From the NCBI GenBank assembly GCA_001592805.2, contig CP051140.1, positions 186,001 to 250,000 of the forward strand: a DNA stretch of 64,000 bases, read 5' to 3'. The first letter of the stretch is position 1; the number at the start of each line of letters is the position of its first letter. This document shows positions 21,410-31,889 of this stretch, in pieces. This DNA comes from Peltaster fructicola (taxonomy: Eukaryota; Ascomycota; Dothideomycetes). The notes beneath the pieces are model-generated. The model saw only the letters and a list, made by a program, of their open reading frames with translations, did not search any database and had not been told where the DNA came from. The translations under genes and the position numbers were made by a program.

Positions 21410-24400
21410 TCACTCCTCTTCCTCGCTTGTTGCATCCCCTTCGCTCCCTTCTCCTTCATCCTCCTCCTCACTCGACTCCTCGTCCTCTTGGGCGTCTGCT
21501 TCCATACCATATGCATCATACAAAGACTCCAAAGATCGTTCCTCAACCTGGAAGCCAACTTGGCTGAATTGCTCAAGCAGTTGCTCAGTCATCGTCTTCG
21601 AACAGGTGATGATCAGGTTGGCGGACGCAGATTCAAAAATCGGCACCATGTAAGTCTTCATGACACCTCGGATGTCCTCTGGCGTCACCTTGCGAACGCG
21701 TGCCAGCATGGTGTGCGAATGATCCTTGCTTACGCCTCGAATGACCTGATTCAAGAAGCTTGCCTCCGCCGCTTGTGCCATTGTCGCCTGCTCATCTGCC
21801 ATTGCCAATACGATACTGCTGACCGCTCCTTCAAGAGCGAACTTGTTGAAGTCGAACTTACCGCTAGCGTATCCTTCGGTCTGCTCTTTGGCGACAGTGT
21901 AAGCTTTGAAAATGCTGGCCGAGCGGTAGATGTTGAAACCGAGCGTACCAGGATCGGTCGATCGCGAGAACCAGGATCCATAGGCGAAGCCAGTGCCACG
22001 AACGGCAGTCCACATGGGTCCCTCTACGGCGTCCATATAAGCTATGGCTACAAGAAGGGCTGGTAGATCTGGGTGCTTGTATGAATCGATGCCCTTGCCA
22101 AGCAAGGATGCGAAGGACGAGTCGATGGCTGCAATGGGAACAACATATGCGTAGGAGCCAGGTGTCTGTCCAAGCTTGCTGAGGAAGTCCTTTCGCTTCT
22201 TCAGAGGCTCCAACGGTTGCTTTGCAGTTGCCAGACGGGTCCAAGACGACACTGGCTTTTTCAGAGTCTCGATGTTGGCAGCAACCTTGATACGCATGTT
22301 CTCAGGTCTGTTGATTGCCTTGCAGAGCTCTGTGAACTTGGCGATCACCGTGTTGGGGTCCTTCTCAAGCTGCTTGCGTACTCTTTTGAGGTGAAGAGCC
22401 TTGGTAAGTGTTGAAGATGCTCGCAAAGCAGACTCCGGCTCGTACTGTAGCATGAGGGCAACGGCTGAAAGCATGCTTCGGCCACTTCTCTTCTCATCGG
22501 GAATGTCTGCCAGAATCTTGGTCAAGGATGCGTGAAGACGAGCCTTGTCGTGGATGGCATCGAAAAGGACAATGCGAATCCATTCAATCACCTTCTCATA
22601 CGACTCCGGCTCGAGGTCGATCGCCAACGACAGCATCTCTGAGTTGCCTGGCTCGGTAGTGATGGCGTAGCCGATGGTGTCTCTCTCCAGTCGAGTGACC
22701 ACCTCTTCGAACTCAACTCGTTGTCCGTCGATAGTCACAGGCGATGTGAACAGGTTCATCAGATAGAGACTAATCAATGGTTTCAGCTCGGTCGGCACTG
22801 TGTGCGTACCCAAGACGATCTTTATGCGTACAAAGTTGCTTGGTATGTGTTCCCAGTGGATGAACAGTGAAGAGTTATGGCTGTCCTTGTCGATGATGTC
22901 CTGGATAGGATTGCTGATCGACTTGTCCCGCGAAGGACCCGATTGAGCGCTGGACGATGAGATGAAGTGTACTGACTCTGTGCCAGGAACTGGGAATTTC
23001 TCGAGAAGCTGATCAGGAATAGGTGCATCGTTGTCTGCTTTGGCTTTCTCCAACTTGTCAGCAAGGTCTCTGAGCCCCTTCTCGCCAAGCCTGCTCTGTC
23101 GCTCCTGCAATCTATCCTTCTCGTCCTGCTTGAGCTTCTTTGACAGCTGCGCAGACGGTATGCCCAGGACTGAGACATGTGGGTTGTTGATTAGCCACTT
23201 ATCGAGAAATGCTCGCCATTGCGCATCGGTCCAAGACTCCAGGTCATCCAATTCTGAGATGGTCTTTAATTGGCGCAAGTGCTGTCCATCACGATTTCCA
23301 TACAGGTGGTCTGTAATGATTGCGTCGCTGAAGAAATCTCCGGCCTCTTCACATCGGATCTTGAGCTGACGCTTCGAGCGACTGATGCAGTCTCGCATGT
23401 AGTCGAGATCGAATGGCTTCGAGGCAACTTCCGCAAGGAGATCGTGCAGCCGTTTGTCTGCCTCCTTGAGACGGTCCGTCTCAACTGCGGTCAGTGTGAA
23501 GGAATAGACTGTATTTGGTCGGTACTCAGAATCATAGTAGACACCACTTGCGATCTGCTCCTTCTCAACCAGAGTGTTCTCAAGTACCGAGATCGATGAG
23601 CCAGCGAGGTAGATAAGCAGTGTGTCCATGGCACTCGAGTTGATAGCGTCGTTACAGCTCGGTCCATGCCAGGAGATCAGTAGCTCGCCGACACTTTCGT
23701 CTTCCTCCGGGAACTCAACGGTGTCGACCACTGTCTTCTTGAGAGGTGGCGTGGGCTCCGAGTCAACCCAAGGTCGCTTGAAAGGTGCGTCCAGAGTTGG
23801 AATGTCTTCTAAAATAGTGGCCTCAAATTCGTCCAGAATATGTAGCAGATCTGGCTCGTCGACGTCTCCAGTGATGACCAGACACATGTTTTTCGGCTGG
23901 TACATCTCTGCATGGTAATCCCTGATTCGATCTGCCTTCAGCACACGTAGAGCATCCATCTCGCCACCGGTCTCGTAACGGAAGCCATTCCCTGGAGGAT
24001 AGAGCAGCTGCTTCGACTTCTCGTGGATCAACGAGCTGGCCGCATTCTGCACGCCTTGCATCTCTGAGTACACAACACCTGCATCATGACCTGTACCGTC
24101 GATGTGGTGTACCTCGGTCATGCAAGCAGAGTCGGTAATTGTGGGTAGGAGCAAATGCTCCAGATATATGGGCAAAATCTGCGCAAAGCCATCCCATCCA
24201 GCTGTCGACAGTGTGTATGCAGTCTGATCAGTAGCTGTCCAAGCATTCGTCGTAGAATATGCTCTCGTGGCCAGCTTATCTAGAAGACCCTTGTAATGAT
24301 ACGACCTCGAGCCCATGAACACAAGATGCTCGAGCGTATGTGGTGCGCCACTGCTATCATGAATCTCTGTGGCCAGTGCAAAATAGCCATTGACTTTAGG

Positions 24401-24535
24401 ACCAGGCTGGTTGACGACTACGCATCGCATACCAGTCCTGGTAGATTCATACTGAGTGAGATCGACTGGAGCGTAGTCGAGGGTGAATTGCTGGACGACA
24501 CGGAAGTGTGACTGTGGCTCTTTCGCCGCCGGCAT
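21410..24535 (-). CDS. M16C zinc metalloprotease, yeast YOL098C-like
   Basis: Intronless gene for 1041 residues, about the usual length for this insulinase/pitrilysin relative found across fungi (yeast YOL098C). Its cellular role is poorly defined, and it is separate from mitochondrial Cym1. The inverted zinc motif HTLEH is at 66-70, followed by LVFMGSRSYHYKGLLDKLA. The downstream acidic zinc ligand region is GVVYSEMQGVQN. Two M16 lobes are joined by a charged linker (DEKDRLQERQSRLGEK). The C-terminus is an unusual run of Glu/Asp/Ser (about 25 residues). There is no signal peptide or mitochondrial presequence, so a cytosolic location is likely. It shares a promoter region with IES1. Confidence 0.92.
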   Translation of the reverse strand: MPAAKEPQSHFRVVQQFTLDYAPVDLTQYESTRTGMRCVVVNQPGPKVNGYFALATEIHDSSGAPHTLEHLVFMGSRSYHYKGLLDKLATRAYSTTNAWTATDQTAYTLSTAGWDGFAQILPIYLEHLLLPTITDSACMTEVHHIDGTGHDAGVVYSEMQGVQNAASSLIHEKSKQLLYPPGNGFRYETGGEMDALRVLKADRIRDYHAEMYQPKNMCLVITGDVDEPDLLHILDEFEATILEDIPTLDAPFKRPWVDSEPTPPLKKTVVDTVEFPEEDESVGELLISWHGPSCNDAINSSAMDTLLIYLAGSSISVLENTLVEKEQIASGVYYDSEYRPNTVYSFTLTAVETDRLKEADKRLHDLLAEVASKPFDLDYMRDCISRSKRQLKIRCEEAGDFFSDAIITDHLYGNRDGQHLRQLKTISELDDLESWTDAQWRAFLDKWLINNPHVSVLGIPSAQLSKKLKQDEKDRLQERQSRLGEKGLRDLADKLEKAKADNDAPIPDQLLEKFPVPGTESVHFISSSSAQSGPSRDKSISNPIQDIIDKDSHNSSLFIHWEHIPSNFVRIKIVLGTHTVPTELKPLISLYLMNLFTSPVTIDGQRVEFEEVVTRLERDTIGYAITTEPGNSEMLSLAIDLEPESYEKVIEWIRIVLFDAIHDKARLHASLTKILADIPDEKRSGRSMLSAVALMLQYEPESALRASSTLTKALHLKRVRKQLEKDPNTVIAKFTELCKAINRPENMRIKVAANIETLKKPVSSWTRLATAKQPLEPLKKRKDFLSKLGQTPGSYAYVVPIAAIDSSFASLLGKGIDSYKHPDLPALLVAIAYMDAVEGPMWTAVRGTGFAYGSWFSRSTDPGTLGFNIYRSASIFKAYTVAKEQTEGYASGKFDFNKFALEGAVSSIVLAMADEQATMAQAAEASFLNQVIRGVSKDHSHTMLARVRKVTPEDIRGVMKTYMVPIFESASANLIITCSKTMTEQLLEQFSQVGFQVEERSLESLYDAYGMEADAQEDEESSEEEDEGEGSEGDATSEEEE

Positions 24536-25440
24536 GATTGCGAGTCACCTGTAGAGTATGGCGATGCTGAATGAGAGAAACCCAACGATGATGGTCGTCA
24601 GCAGCATCGAGGTACTTGTATGTGCTGCTTGCAAGGTGTGATTGTGCTGGTGGCTTCCAACTACGTGGTCCTGCTGACGATGAGCGATCTTATGGTGGGC
24701 CTAGGTGGCGGTGATGCCAAAGAAAACAGCGGGGATTGCCTCTTCCTCCAGCTATGGCATCTCGATGCTGCCTATCCAGTCAGTGACTGCGTCCTCTCGT
24801 GGCAATCGCGTAAGTTTATGCTCGCACGCATTGTCAGAGCTGCTGATGTAGGGAAGCGAAATGTATCACAACTCTTCGAGAAGAGCATTCACCAGTATCA
24901 CAGCCTCGCGGCAGGCATGGCCTCTAACAAGGCGGGCAGCTGTGATTGGTGCGCATCATCGCCAGCTAACGCTCTTATAATGCTGCCGCACACCTTCGTG
25001 TGACAGTACCGCCTCGATGACATACGCCAGGATGCAGCGAGACGCCAGCTGAGTTGCAACAGGTTGTCCCGAAGCTTTCAGGTGGTCTGGAAGGGCTGTA
25101 AGCTCGATGAAGCAGGCAGATACTGTATGCTCGGCTAGATGCTGGGATGGCTTCATAGATCGAACTAGAATTACATGCCAGCATCTCCACTCCAGTCCTG
25201 CTGCAAAGCTTCATGCTTGGGCCACGTAAAGCCTCCTTCGTCGCAATGTCATCGCCCTTTAGACCGAGCGATTTTCCGTGCAACCTCCATTGATGACATC
25301 TCCCACATTGTCAACCGTGTCGAACTCCACCCATATCCGACGTCAATGAAGCACAACACAGCCTCAGCTGCTCAACTCGCGTGACGACAAACGTCAGCAA
25401 CATCGCCGCAAGGCGTGTGCAGCGCGGCACTACATCAATC
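24536..25440. promoter_or_regulatory. divergent promoter region, M16C protease / IES1
   Basis: A 905-bp spacer between divergent start codons. A 127-codon plus-strand frame at 24620-25003 has no Kozak-like start or known domain and overlaps minus-strand frames; it was not accepted as a gene. Confidence 0.4.
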
Positions 25441-27729
25441 ATGTCGTCTTTGCAGCACATCCTCGCATCCGAGCCAAGCGAGTCAAAGAACGAGCCGGTA
25501 GTAGCACAAGACCACTCCCAGACGATGGCTCCTTCCTCGCCCATGCGCACAGAACACCCCATCAGCGCAAGCACGCCGAAACAGCATGACCGCACAACGT
25601 CGCACGCACAACATTCACCTGAGCAACCGGCCACACACACTGCACCGCGCAGGACTGACAATCCGCCAGCTGCGACTCCTGCCAATGCTTCTGCAACTGG
25701 TGCAAACGGACTGTCCAGCGTGTACACTGGGAACAAGATGCGACATCTGAAGAAAGAGGACGGCATACCACTATGGCGAAAGGACATACAATATGACTTT
25801 CTCCGCCTGGTCTTCTACGACACAACTCGTTGCTTTACGAAATACAGCGAGAAAACGTCTGGCTTCACCTTCGCCGAGGTATACATTGATGCTATGGCCA
25901 AGAGCAGCAAGTGTAGCAAGATCTTGAAAGAGAAGCTGTTGTCGGATACTGATGGCGCCATATCCATGGCTATGGTCTGCCTTCTCGTCAATCTAGGCAG
26001 GATGAACACCACTCTGAACTGTAAGTCACCTGTCATAGCATAGTATTGACGATCACTGACAACCTGCAGTCTTCCCAGAGATGCGCGCACAACTTCGAAC
26101 CTACCACTCCATCCCAGCTCTCCAGGCACATCAAGACCCGAACGCATACAAACAGCTTCAGGACGCTCCTCGGTTGAAGTCCATCCTGAAGGGCGCCACG
26201 GAGGACGAGCCGCAACCATGGACAATGGAGGACATCCGAGCTGCGCCCAAACCACGAACAAATGCTGTCAACCTCATCTTCGTCATGTCGCAGTTCGCTC
26301 CGAAGGTCAGCGACATGCACTTCCCTCCTCCTCGAGACTTTTACGATCTCATCATGCGGCCGACTCTCAGCAGCGAGAGTCGTGCTCGTGCTTTCCTCTG
26401 GCTTCTATGGTGGTATCTGGAATCAGACTTCAGCTATGAAGATAGTCAGAGAAACCCATTCGGAGTGGGCTTGCCTGCAGAAGGAGCCGAGCCTGGAGCT
26501 GTACCGACAATGGTTCCTGCTTTGGAGAGTTTGACAGAAGAGCAGGCTGACAAGGAGAATGTGGACACAGAAGAAGAGAAGATATTCGGAGAGGTCAAGC
26601 GGAAAGATCGAATTGCTATACTTGCCAGTGATCCTAGTCCTGCTATGATCGCACTGAAGCGTGCCCGGAACAAAGCTGGCAATCGATCCGACGATGAAGC
26701 GTCAGAGGCAGGCTGGTACAAAGGTCATGGTGAGTTGATGCAGAAGCTTTGTGTCATACGTGCTAATTGTGTATAGGCTCCAAGGGTCAATTCATGATGG
26801 ATGAGGACAACACACGCACAAGATCACCCTCCCCATATGGTCGCGAGCTTGGCACCAACGCTATCCGCAGACTACTCAATGCCGACGATGTTTCTGGCGA
26901 TGACTCACCTGCTAGTGGCAGGAAGAGCTTTGGTCGAAACATTTCCCGCAAGGACAGGCCGAAGGTCGAGTCTGGTTTGGGTCAATGGCAGCGAGGCAGA
27001 ACTCCAGACGCTGCGAAGAATATACCCATCCTTCCCAACCTGGCGCCAGACGCTTCCGTACGACTACGGGAATATGGTCTTGGCGGCTCGCCAGGCCGAG
27101 ATGGAGGACTGAACACAAACCTACACCACGTACCCACACCGTCATACCAGGCACAGAAGCGTAACCGTGGTGTAACACAACACCAATCAGCACTCAACAT
27201 CCACCGTAGAGCGCAGATGGATTACATGCTGGACCGCAGCATTCGTAAGATTCATGTATCTGCACGCCAAGACCGTGAGGAAGAGGGAGCTGTTGTACGC
27301 GCATGGAAGCGCATTCGAGTACTACCGGCAGACTACGACTCGGAAGAGGAATTGATCAGAGCTCGAAAGGTGCGCGATCGCGACAAGGACGAAGACTACC
27401 GAGGACAACGCGGTGCGGCCAAGGAGGCTGACGAAGCATTGGAGCATGCGCACAGACGGCCGAAGACATATCTCGGTGGCTTTGCATCCATGGGCGATGC
27501 AGTCGATGAGGATGTGGGAGAAGAGGTCAAGAGCCTCGCTAGTACGCTCAGGAAGGTCTGTCGCAGGCTCGACCGATGGCAGGATGACGATATGCCAGGT
27601 GATGCTATGATCAGACGTAGGAAGAGAGAAGCCCGATATGGCCTCGAACAGAGAGCAAGAGCGAGAGCGCATAGTGCTCATCGGCACTCAGCAACGGGCA
27701 TGGAGGAAGACGACTCTGATGGACGGTGA
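25441..27729 (+). CDS. IES1: INO80 chromatin-remodelling complex subunit Ies1
   Basis: Subunit 1 of the fungal INO80 nucleosome remodeller, a nuclear complex that slides nucleosomes and acts on histone H2A.Z. Three exons: 25441-26020, 26070-26729 and 26777-27729, with 49- and 47-nt introns; about 730 residues. A Ser/Thr/Pro-rich N-terminus (1-95) is followed by the conserved core: LKKEDGIPLWRKDIQYDFL, MAMVCLLVNLGRMNTTLN, joined across intron 1 to FFPEMRAQLRTYHSIP, then LQAHQDPNAYKQLQDAP and RAFLWLLWWYLESDF. The C-terminal half is charged and basic (nuclear-type), with SPSPYGRELGTNAIRRLLNAD. Both exon junctions keep the frame exactly. Confidence 0.9.
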
Positions 27730-28013
27730 TCCTGTACAGATCATGCTCATCGACTAATCGATATGGAGGAATGTATCGTATGACCGAGGCTTGATCTCGC
27801 AATGCCATGAAACCGTCATGAGTACCGTACATGTACGGCGAATGCTGCATTGCTCTGTAAGGATAGATTGAATGCCCTACAACCTGTGCGATCAACCTCT
27901 GAAGTGGTTGTTAACGTCTTCCCATACATTTTGCAACATCACCCCACTGTCAACATTCCTCCTCATCCCACTCCCGACATCATGATACTATACGACGCAT
28001 CACACTCGCAGCC

Positions 28014-29081
28014 ATGCCTGCGGCACTCTCGCCGCGCATTCCAATCACCATAATCACAGGCTTCGTAGGCTCTGGCAAGACAACACTAATCCTCAATCTC
28101 CTTCCTCAACTACGAGCCGAAAACCCTGGCTATAAGCTCGCCTTGATCAAGAATGAGATCGGCGACCTCAATGTCGACACCCAGCTCGCTGAGGCAGCCG
28201 AGATGACCGGCTCTCGAGAGCTGCTCGGCGACTGTATATGCTGCACAAATGTTGGACAGATCCAGTCTGCGTTGAAAGACTTAGAGCGGGACTGCCAACC
28301 TGATCGAGTTATCATTGAGACGAGCGGGAGTGCTGAGCCATTGAAGCTGGTTATTGAGGTCAATCGCCTTGCGAAAGAGACTGGACGATATGAGCTAGAC
28401 GGTGTGGTGTCTGTTGTTGACGCTGAGAACTGGAGCGGCTATGCGAGCACAAGCTACACTGCCAAGCTACAGGCACAGCAGACAGATCTGATCATCATCA
28501 ACAAGTGGGAGAACCTGAGCGAGAGAGCCTTCGACATCTTCCTGGATCGATTAGGTGATCTTGACGTCGACACGCCTCAGACGAAGAGCGACAAGGGCTG
28601 GGTTAGCAAAGACTTGCTCTTTGGCTTCGACACGAAGCTTGCACGAGCATGGGCACATGCGCACGACCACAAGCACAGTCACAAACACGATCACAAGGCA
28701 GAGATGGAGTGTCTATCGGTGACACTGAAGTCTACAGAACAGAAAGCGACAGTTGATTTAGAAAAGCTTGAATTACTGCTGAAGGCCGCTACGAAAGATG
28801 AAGTCTATCGCATCAAAGCGATAGTCGTGTCCTCCGTGCCTCCGAAAGGTCTGCAGGATGCCGAGGAAGTGTCGGGAGCAGACACGAGTTATGTGCTGAA
28901 TTGGTCGTTTGGAAGATGGACTTGGTCGAGAAGGCAGGGTGAATTGCCTGCTGTGCCGCTGAGGATGTCTATCTTCACGGCGCCGTATGAGAGCAACAAA
29001 TGGAAGAAGAAGATCGAGGCTGGTGGGTTTCTGTCGCTCGTGGCCATCGTTGGTGAGCTGTCGATCGAGCGTGTGCAATAA
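28014..29081 (+). CDS. CobW/COG0523-type GTPase, putative zinc chaperone
   Basis: P-loop GTPase of the CobW/COG0523 family, of which ZNG1 is a zinc metallochaperone that activates methionine aminopeptidase. Intronless, 355 residues. Walker A GFVGSGKTT at 16-24; metal-binding GDCICC at 72-77 (the CxCC motif); ETSGSAEP (switch region) at 102-109; NKWE at 163-166 (NKxD-like base recognition). A His-rich loop AHAHDHKHSHKHDHK at 214-228 probably binds zinc. The C-terminal CobW domain is shorter than in many homologues. The annotated start is directly ahead of the P-loop strand, so the short N-terminal zinc-chaperone peptide (CPELVPI-like) of ZNG1 proteins is not present. The exact partner is therefore uncertain. 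Confidence 0.88.
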   Translation: MPAALSPRIPITIITGFVGSGKTTLILNLLPQLRAENPGYKLALIKNEIGDLNVDTQLAEAAEMTGSRELLGDCICCTNVGQIQSALKDLERDCQPDRVIIETSGSAEPLKLVIEVNRLAKETGRYELDGVVSVVDAENWSGYASTSYTAKLQAQQTDLIIINKWENLSERAFDIFLDRLGDLDVDTPQTKSDKGWVSKDLLFGFDTKLARAWAHAHDHKHSHKHDHKAEMECLSVTLKSTEQKATVDLEKLELLLKAATKDEVYRIKAIVVSSVPPKGLQDAEEVSGADTSYVLNWSFGRWTWSRRQGELPAVPLRMSIFTAPYESNKWKKKIEAGGFLSLVAIVGELSIERVQ

Positions 29082-29147
29082 GCTCTCTGAGATTGTGTTT
29101 CCTCCAATTAGCACATCGTAGGGTTTGCGCACTTCCATCTGGCTCAA

Positions 29148-30493
29148 TCAGGAGAATATGCGTATTCCGAATGGCATGCGTAGCACAACGCGTGTAGAGT
29201 CATTGAAATACCTGGTCACTCTCTTAGAGAATGCGAGGAAGGAGCTGTCTTCCTCATGCGAGTCTCGACACTTGTCATGTCTATGCATGTGTTCCTCATA
29301 TACAACCCACCTCTCACGCACTGGGTTCAGCGGCGCGTACGTCAGACAGTCTATAGAGTCAGCGAACCATTATTGAACATGACGAGACATGCAACTCACC
29401 TAGACACAATCCGACGAATTGGCGTCGACACCTCTTCACAGCCCTGTCCACGTTAACCTTGAGGGACTGAGTGTTCTCGGAGAATGAGGCTAGTAGGAGA
29501 TGGTCCAGAGTGGTGTTGAGGCTGCTGTCGTGTTTGATATGGCCCACCTGGAATGGCCACTTCCCAGTCTGTACGAGTGCCTTCATATATGCCTGAAGAT
29601 CTTGCTGTGATAGCCGGCGGTCCCAGCTGTTACCAGCCACAAACTTCTGTATGGGTTGATGTAGAGAAGCCTGTAGATCATTCAGCAGCTCTGAGCGCGC
29701 AACATTGAGTCTTTCTGTTGGATATATCAGCATCGCTCGCACTATGTGAGGCTGAGTCCTGCCAAACAGAATCTTCGTTCGAGGCAGCTTGCTCTGAAAG
29801 TATACGCTGCTTACCTAGGATGCTCTCATGTAGCTTGACAGCCTCTGACTTAGTGTCAACTGGTCCACGAGCTCTAATTGTACCATGGTAGTCGTAGACA
29901 AGGACACCTGTAACCACTTTGAAGGCCTCGATGCAGTCGAAGTGGTAGCTGGGCTGAAGTAGGTCGCAGTACTCATCAGAACTGAACCGATGCGATGTAT
30001 GTTTCTTCAACTTGTCGGCATCTCCTGGGAGACTGAAGTCAAGTTTTTCGGGAGCATGTTGGAAGAACCACCGCCGGAACCAGATGCTGGCACGTTCAAC
30101 ACTCAGGTCGACCTTGAGTTTGTGCGCAACAATCATCACGCTCCATACGTCTTTGCTGGTGCAAGAGTGTTCTGGCTCAAGATCCGCATCTGCATGCAGC
30201 ACTCGAAGGCAGATGTCGAGACCACGTGGGGTTGCCTCACTGAGCGTTACCTTCAGGCGATCGTAGCAGTCGGGAGGATGCAGCGACATCCGGAAGTACT
30301 TCAACATCATGATGGCTTTTGCGCACATGGAAGCGATGTAGCTTCATAGGTTGTGCGAGTCTTCTCAGGCCGCGTCGGCGCTTCCTGCGTGGTCGTCTCA
30401 CGCTCGGTTTCTTCTCGCGTTCGTAGGCGTCCAACTCGACGATGAAGTCCGCATCTAGCACGAGGTGCCAATCGATGACCTCTATGGACATGT
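29148..30493 (-). CDS. hypothetical BTB-like protein, 5' end disordered by frame slips
   Basis: Resembles the BTB/POZ-like hypothetical proteins common in filamentous fungi, though the match is by pattern only. The reliable part is 30328-29815 (starts MCAKAIMMLKYFRMSL), joined to 29714-29400 and 29350-29148. The last junction uses a strong AG|GTGAGT donor and a CTGAC branch site, giving FVGLCLDCLTYAP and a 67-codon tail. The acceptor of the 100-nt middle intron could also be at about 29743. Upstream, coding-like sequence continues in other frames: MSIEVIDWHLVLDADFIVEL begins at 30493, then ERETTTQEAPTRPEKTRTTY, then SYIASMCAKAI. Moving between them needs one extra base near 30405 and another near 30350. 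Either two bases are missing from the assembly or the gene is damaged. Confidence 0.5.
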
Positions 30494-30898
30494 TTGAGCT
30501 CAAGTCGCACGTTCGAAGAGGGTCGGTCGTTATGAAAGGAAGCTCAAAGGATATGGTGTTGACATACTTTGGCAGCTCGCTTACGCGCCGAGTGCCATTA
30601 CCGTGCCAGCATGAAAGGGCAAGTATTTACGCAAGGAAAGAACAACTTTACGCGGGCTTCATACGGGCTGTTCGACGCAGGAACTTTGTTGCAAGAGTGA
30701 AGCTCAATCACACAAAGGGAAATGTTATGCTGGGGATCTGAGCATGAGAGTATGGAATACATACGTTACCATGGTTCAAATGGAGGGCAATAGCTCCGTC
30801 CTCCCAGGCTCTTTGCGTTATTTTGTACATCATACCCAGCCTCGCTTTCTGCAGCTATGCCTTGCAAAGATCACTCCTGACGCCATGCTGAACATCAT
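30494..30898. other. spacer upstream of BTB-like gene and downstream of PRE1
   Basis: About 400 bp. A plus-strand frame (30442-30741) has no recognisable domain. The region probably holds the BTB-like gene's promoter and the PRE1 3' flank. Confidence 0.4.
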
Positions 30899-31604
30899 CT
30901 AAGGAGCATATATCTGCTGAGACTCCTCGTATGGCTGATCTCTGATGCCATCCTTGTCCACGATCTTGACAATCACTCCTTTGAAGTCTATCGGTAGTCG
31001 TCGCTTCAACTCATCCGTACACATCCTCAAGATCTCCATGCCTCTTTCTAGGTCGATATCTGGGTGGTGATGCTTGTCCAGCGTGCTGAGGCAGTAGTAC
31101 TGGGCATAGCCATGTGCTGCGTATGGAACTGGGGCGCAGGATGCCAGGTAGTCGATCCAGTAGAGCTCAGGTCGTGATGTTAATGGATCAAAGCCTCCAA
31201 GCAGGAGATTGACATTGTATGGGTTTCGGCTCCTTAAAGATCGTGCGAGCTCTGTGCGGATGAAGGATGAAACCTGTTCAGGTCGTAGATCTGTGCCGTT
31301 TCGTTTGCTATAAAGCTGAATGTTTGCTTGAATATACTCTGCGAATTGTACTGGGTGTGTCAGCATGTCTCATGCCAACATCGATTGATTCTACCTGTAT
31401 CGCCTGCTTCACCGCTGTATGCCATCAAGGAGTGCTTGTTGAGCTGTCTCGTCTTGTCCTCGTTTGCCTTAAGGATAGTCGCGCCTCGCATCGCAGCTTT
31501 CGATGCTGCGATGATCGTAAAGTCCTTGCCAGTGATTCCAAGTAAGACTTCCCTACACAGACTGTCAGTCATTCGTATAGGCCAGACCAGAGAATAACGT
31601 ACAT
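30899..31604 (-). CDS. PRE1: 20S proteasome subunit beta-4
   Basis: Non-catalytic beta-4 subunit of the 20S proteasome core (yeast Pre1, human PSMB2). Three exons: 31604-31603 (two bases, AT), 31552-31395 and 31350-30899. The start codon is completed across intron 1 (AT + G), giving MEVLLGITGKDFTIIAASKA, the invariant start of this subunit. The first intron (31553-31602) has a GTACGT donor, CTGAC branch and TAG acceptor. The protein has about 203 residues, normal for the family. Other landmarks: RGATILKANEDKTRQLNKHS, YSGEAGDT joined across intron 2 to VQFAEYIQANIQLY, and NLLLGGFDPLTSRPELYWID. Divergent from UTP13 with only about 285 bp between start codons. Confidence 0.93.
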
Positions 31605-31889
31605 GATTGCGGTATTGTTGTCAAGGGCTGAATGATGTATCTGTTGTAGTCGTGAAGTCGTGCTCCAGGCAAGCTGTAGTGACGCGGTCGGCGCAAGACA
31701 GCAGCTTTGCCCGACAGAGCTTCTAGGCGGTGAGGGAAGTGAATTGGCAGAATCACATGCTTGACAGAAAAGTCACCGCGATGATTTGGTAAGAACATAG
31801 TCTTCTACTGCATAGGAGAGGCGGTATGACGACGACCATGGCCTGAGACACTATAGGTCAGTTGTTCCCAATATCTCAGCATCCTCAAC
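31605..31889. promoter_or_regulatory. short bidirectional promoter, PRE1 / UTP13
   Basis: About 285 bp between the start codons of a proteasome gene and a ribosome-biogenesis gene. The two growth-linked genes must share most of their control region. No TATA box or known motif is obvious. Confidence 0.5.

Noticed and set aside
21236-22066. 276-codon plus-strand open frame
   Set aside because: Lies antisense over the 3' end of the M16C protease gene, with shadow-type composition and no domain.
25311-25787. 158-codon minus-strand open frame
   Set aside because: Antisense to the first exon of IES1, whose family match is clear.
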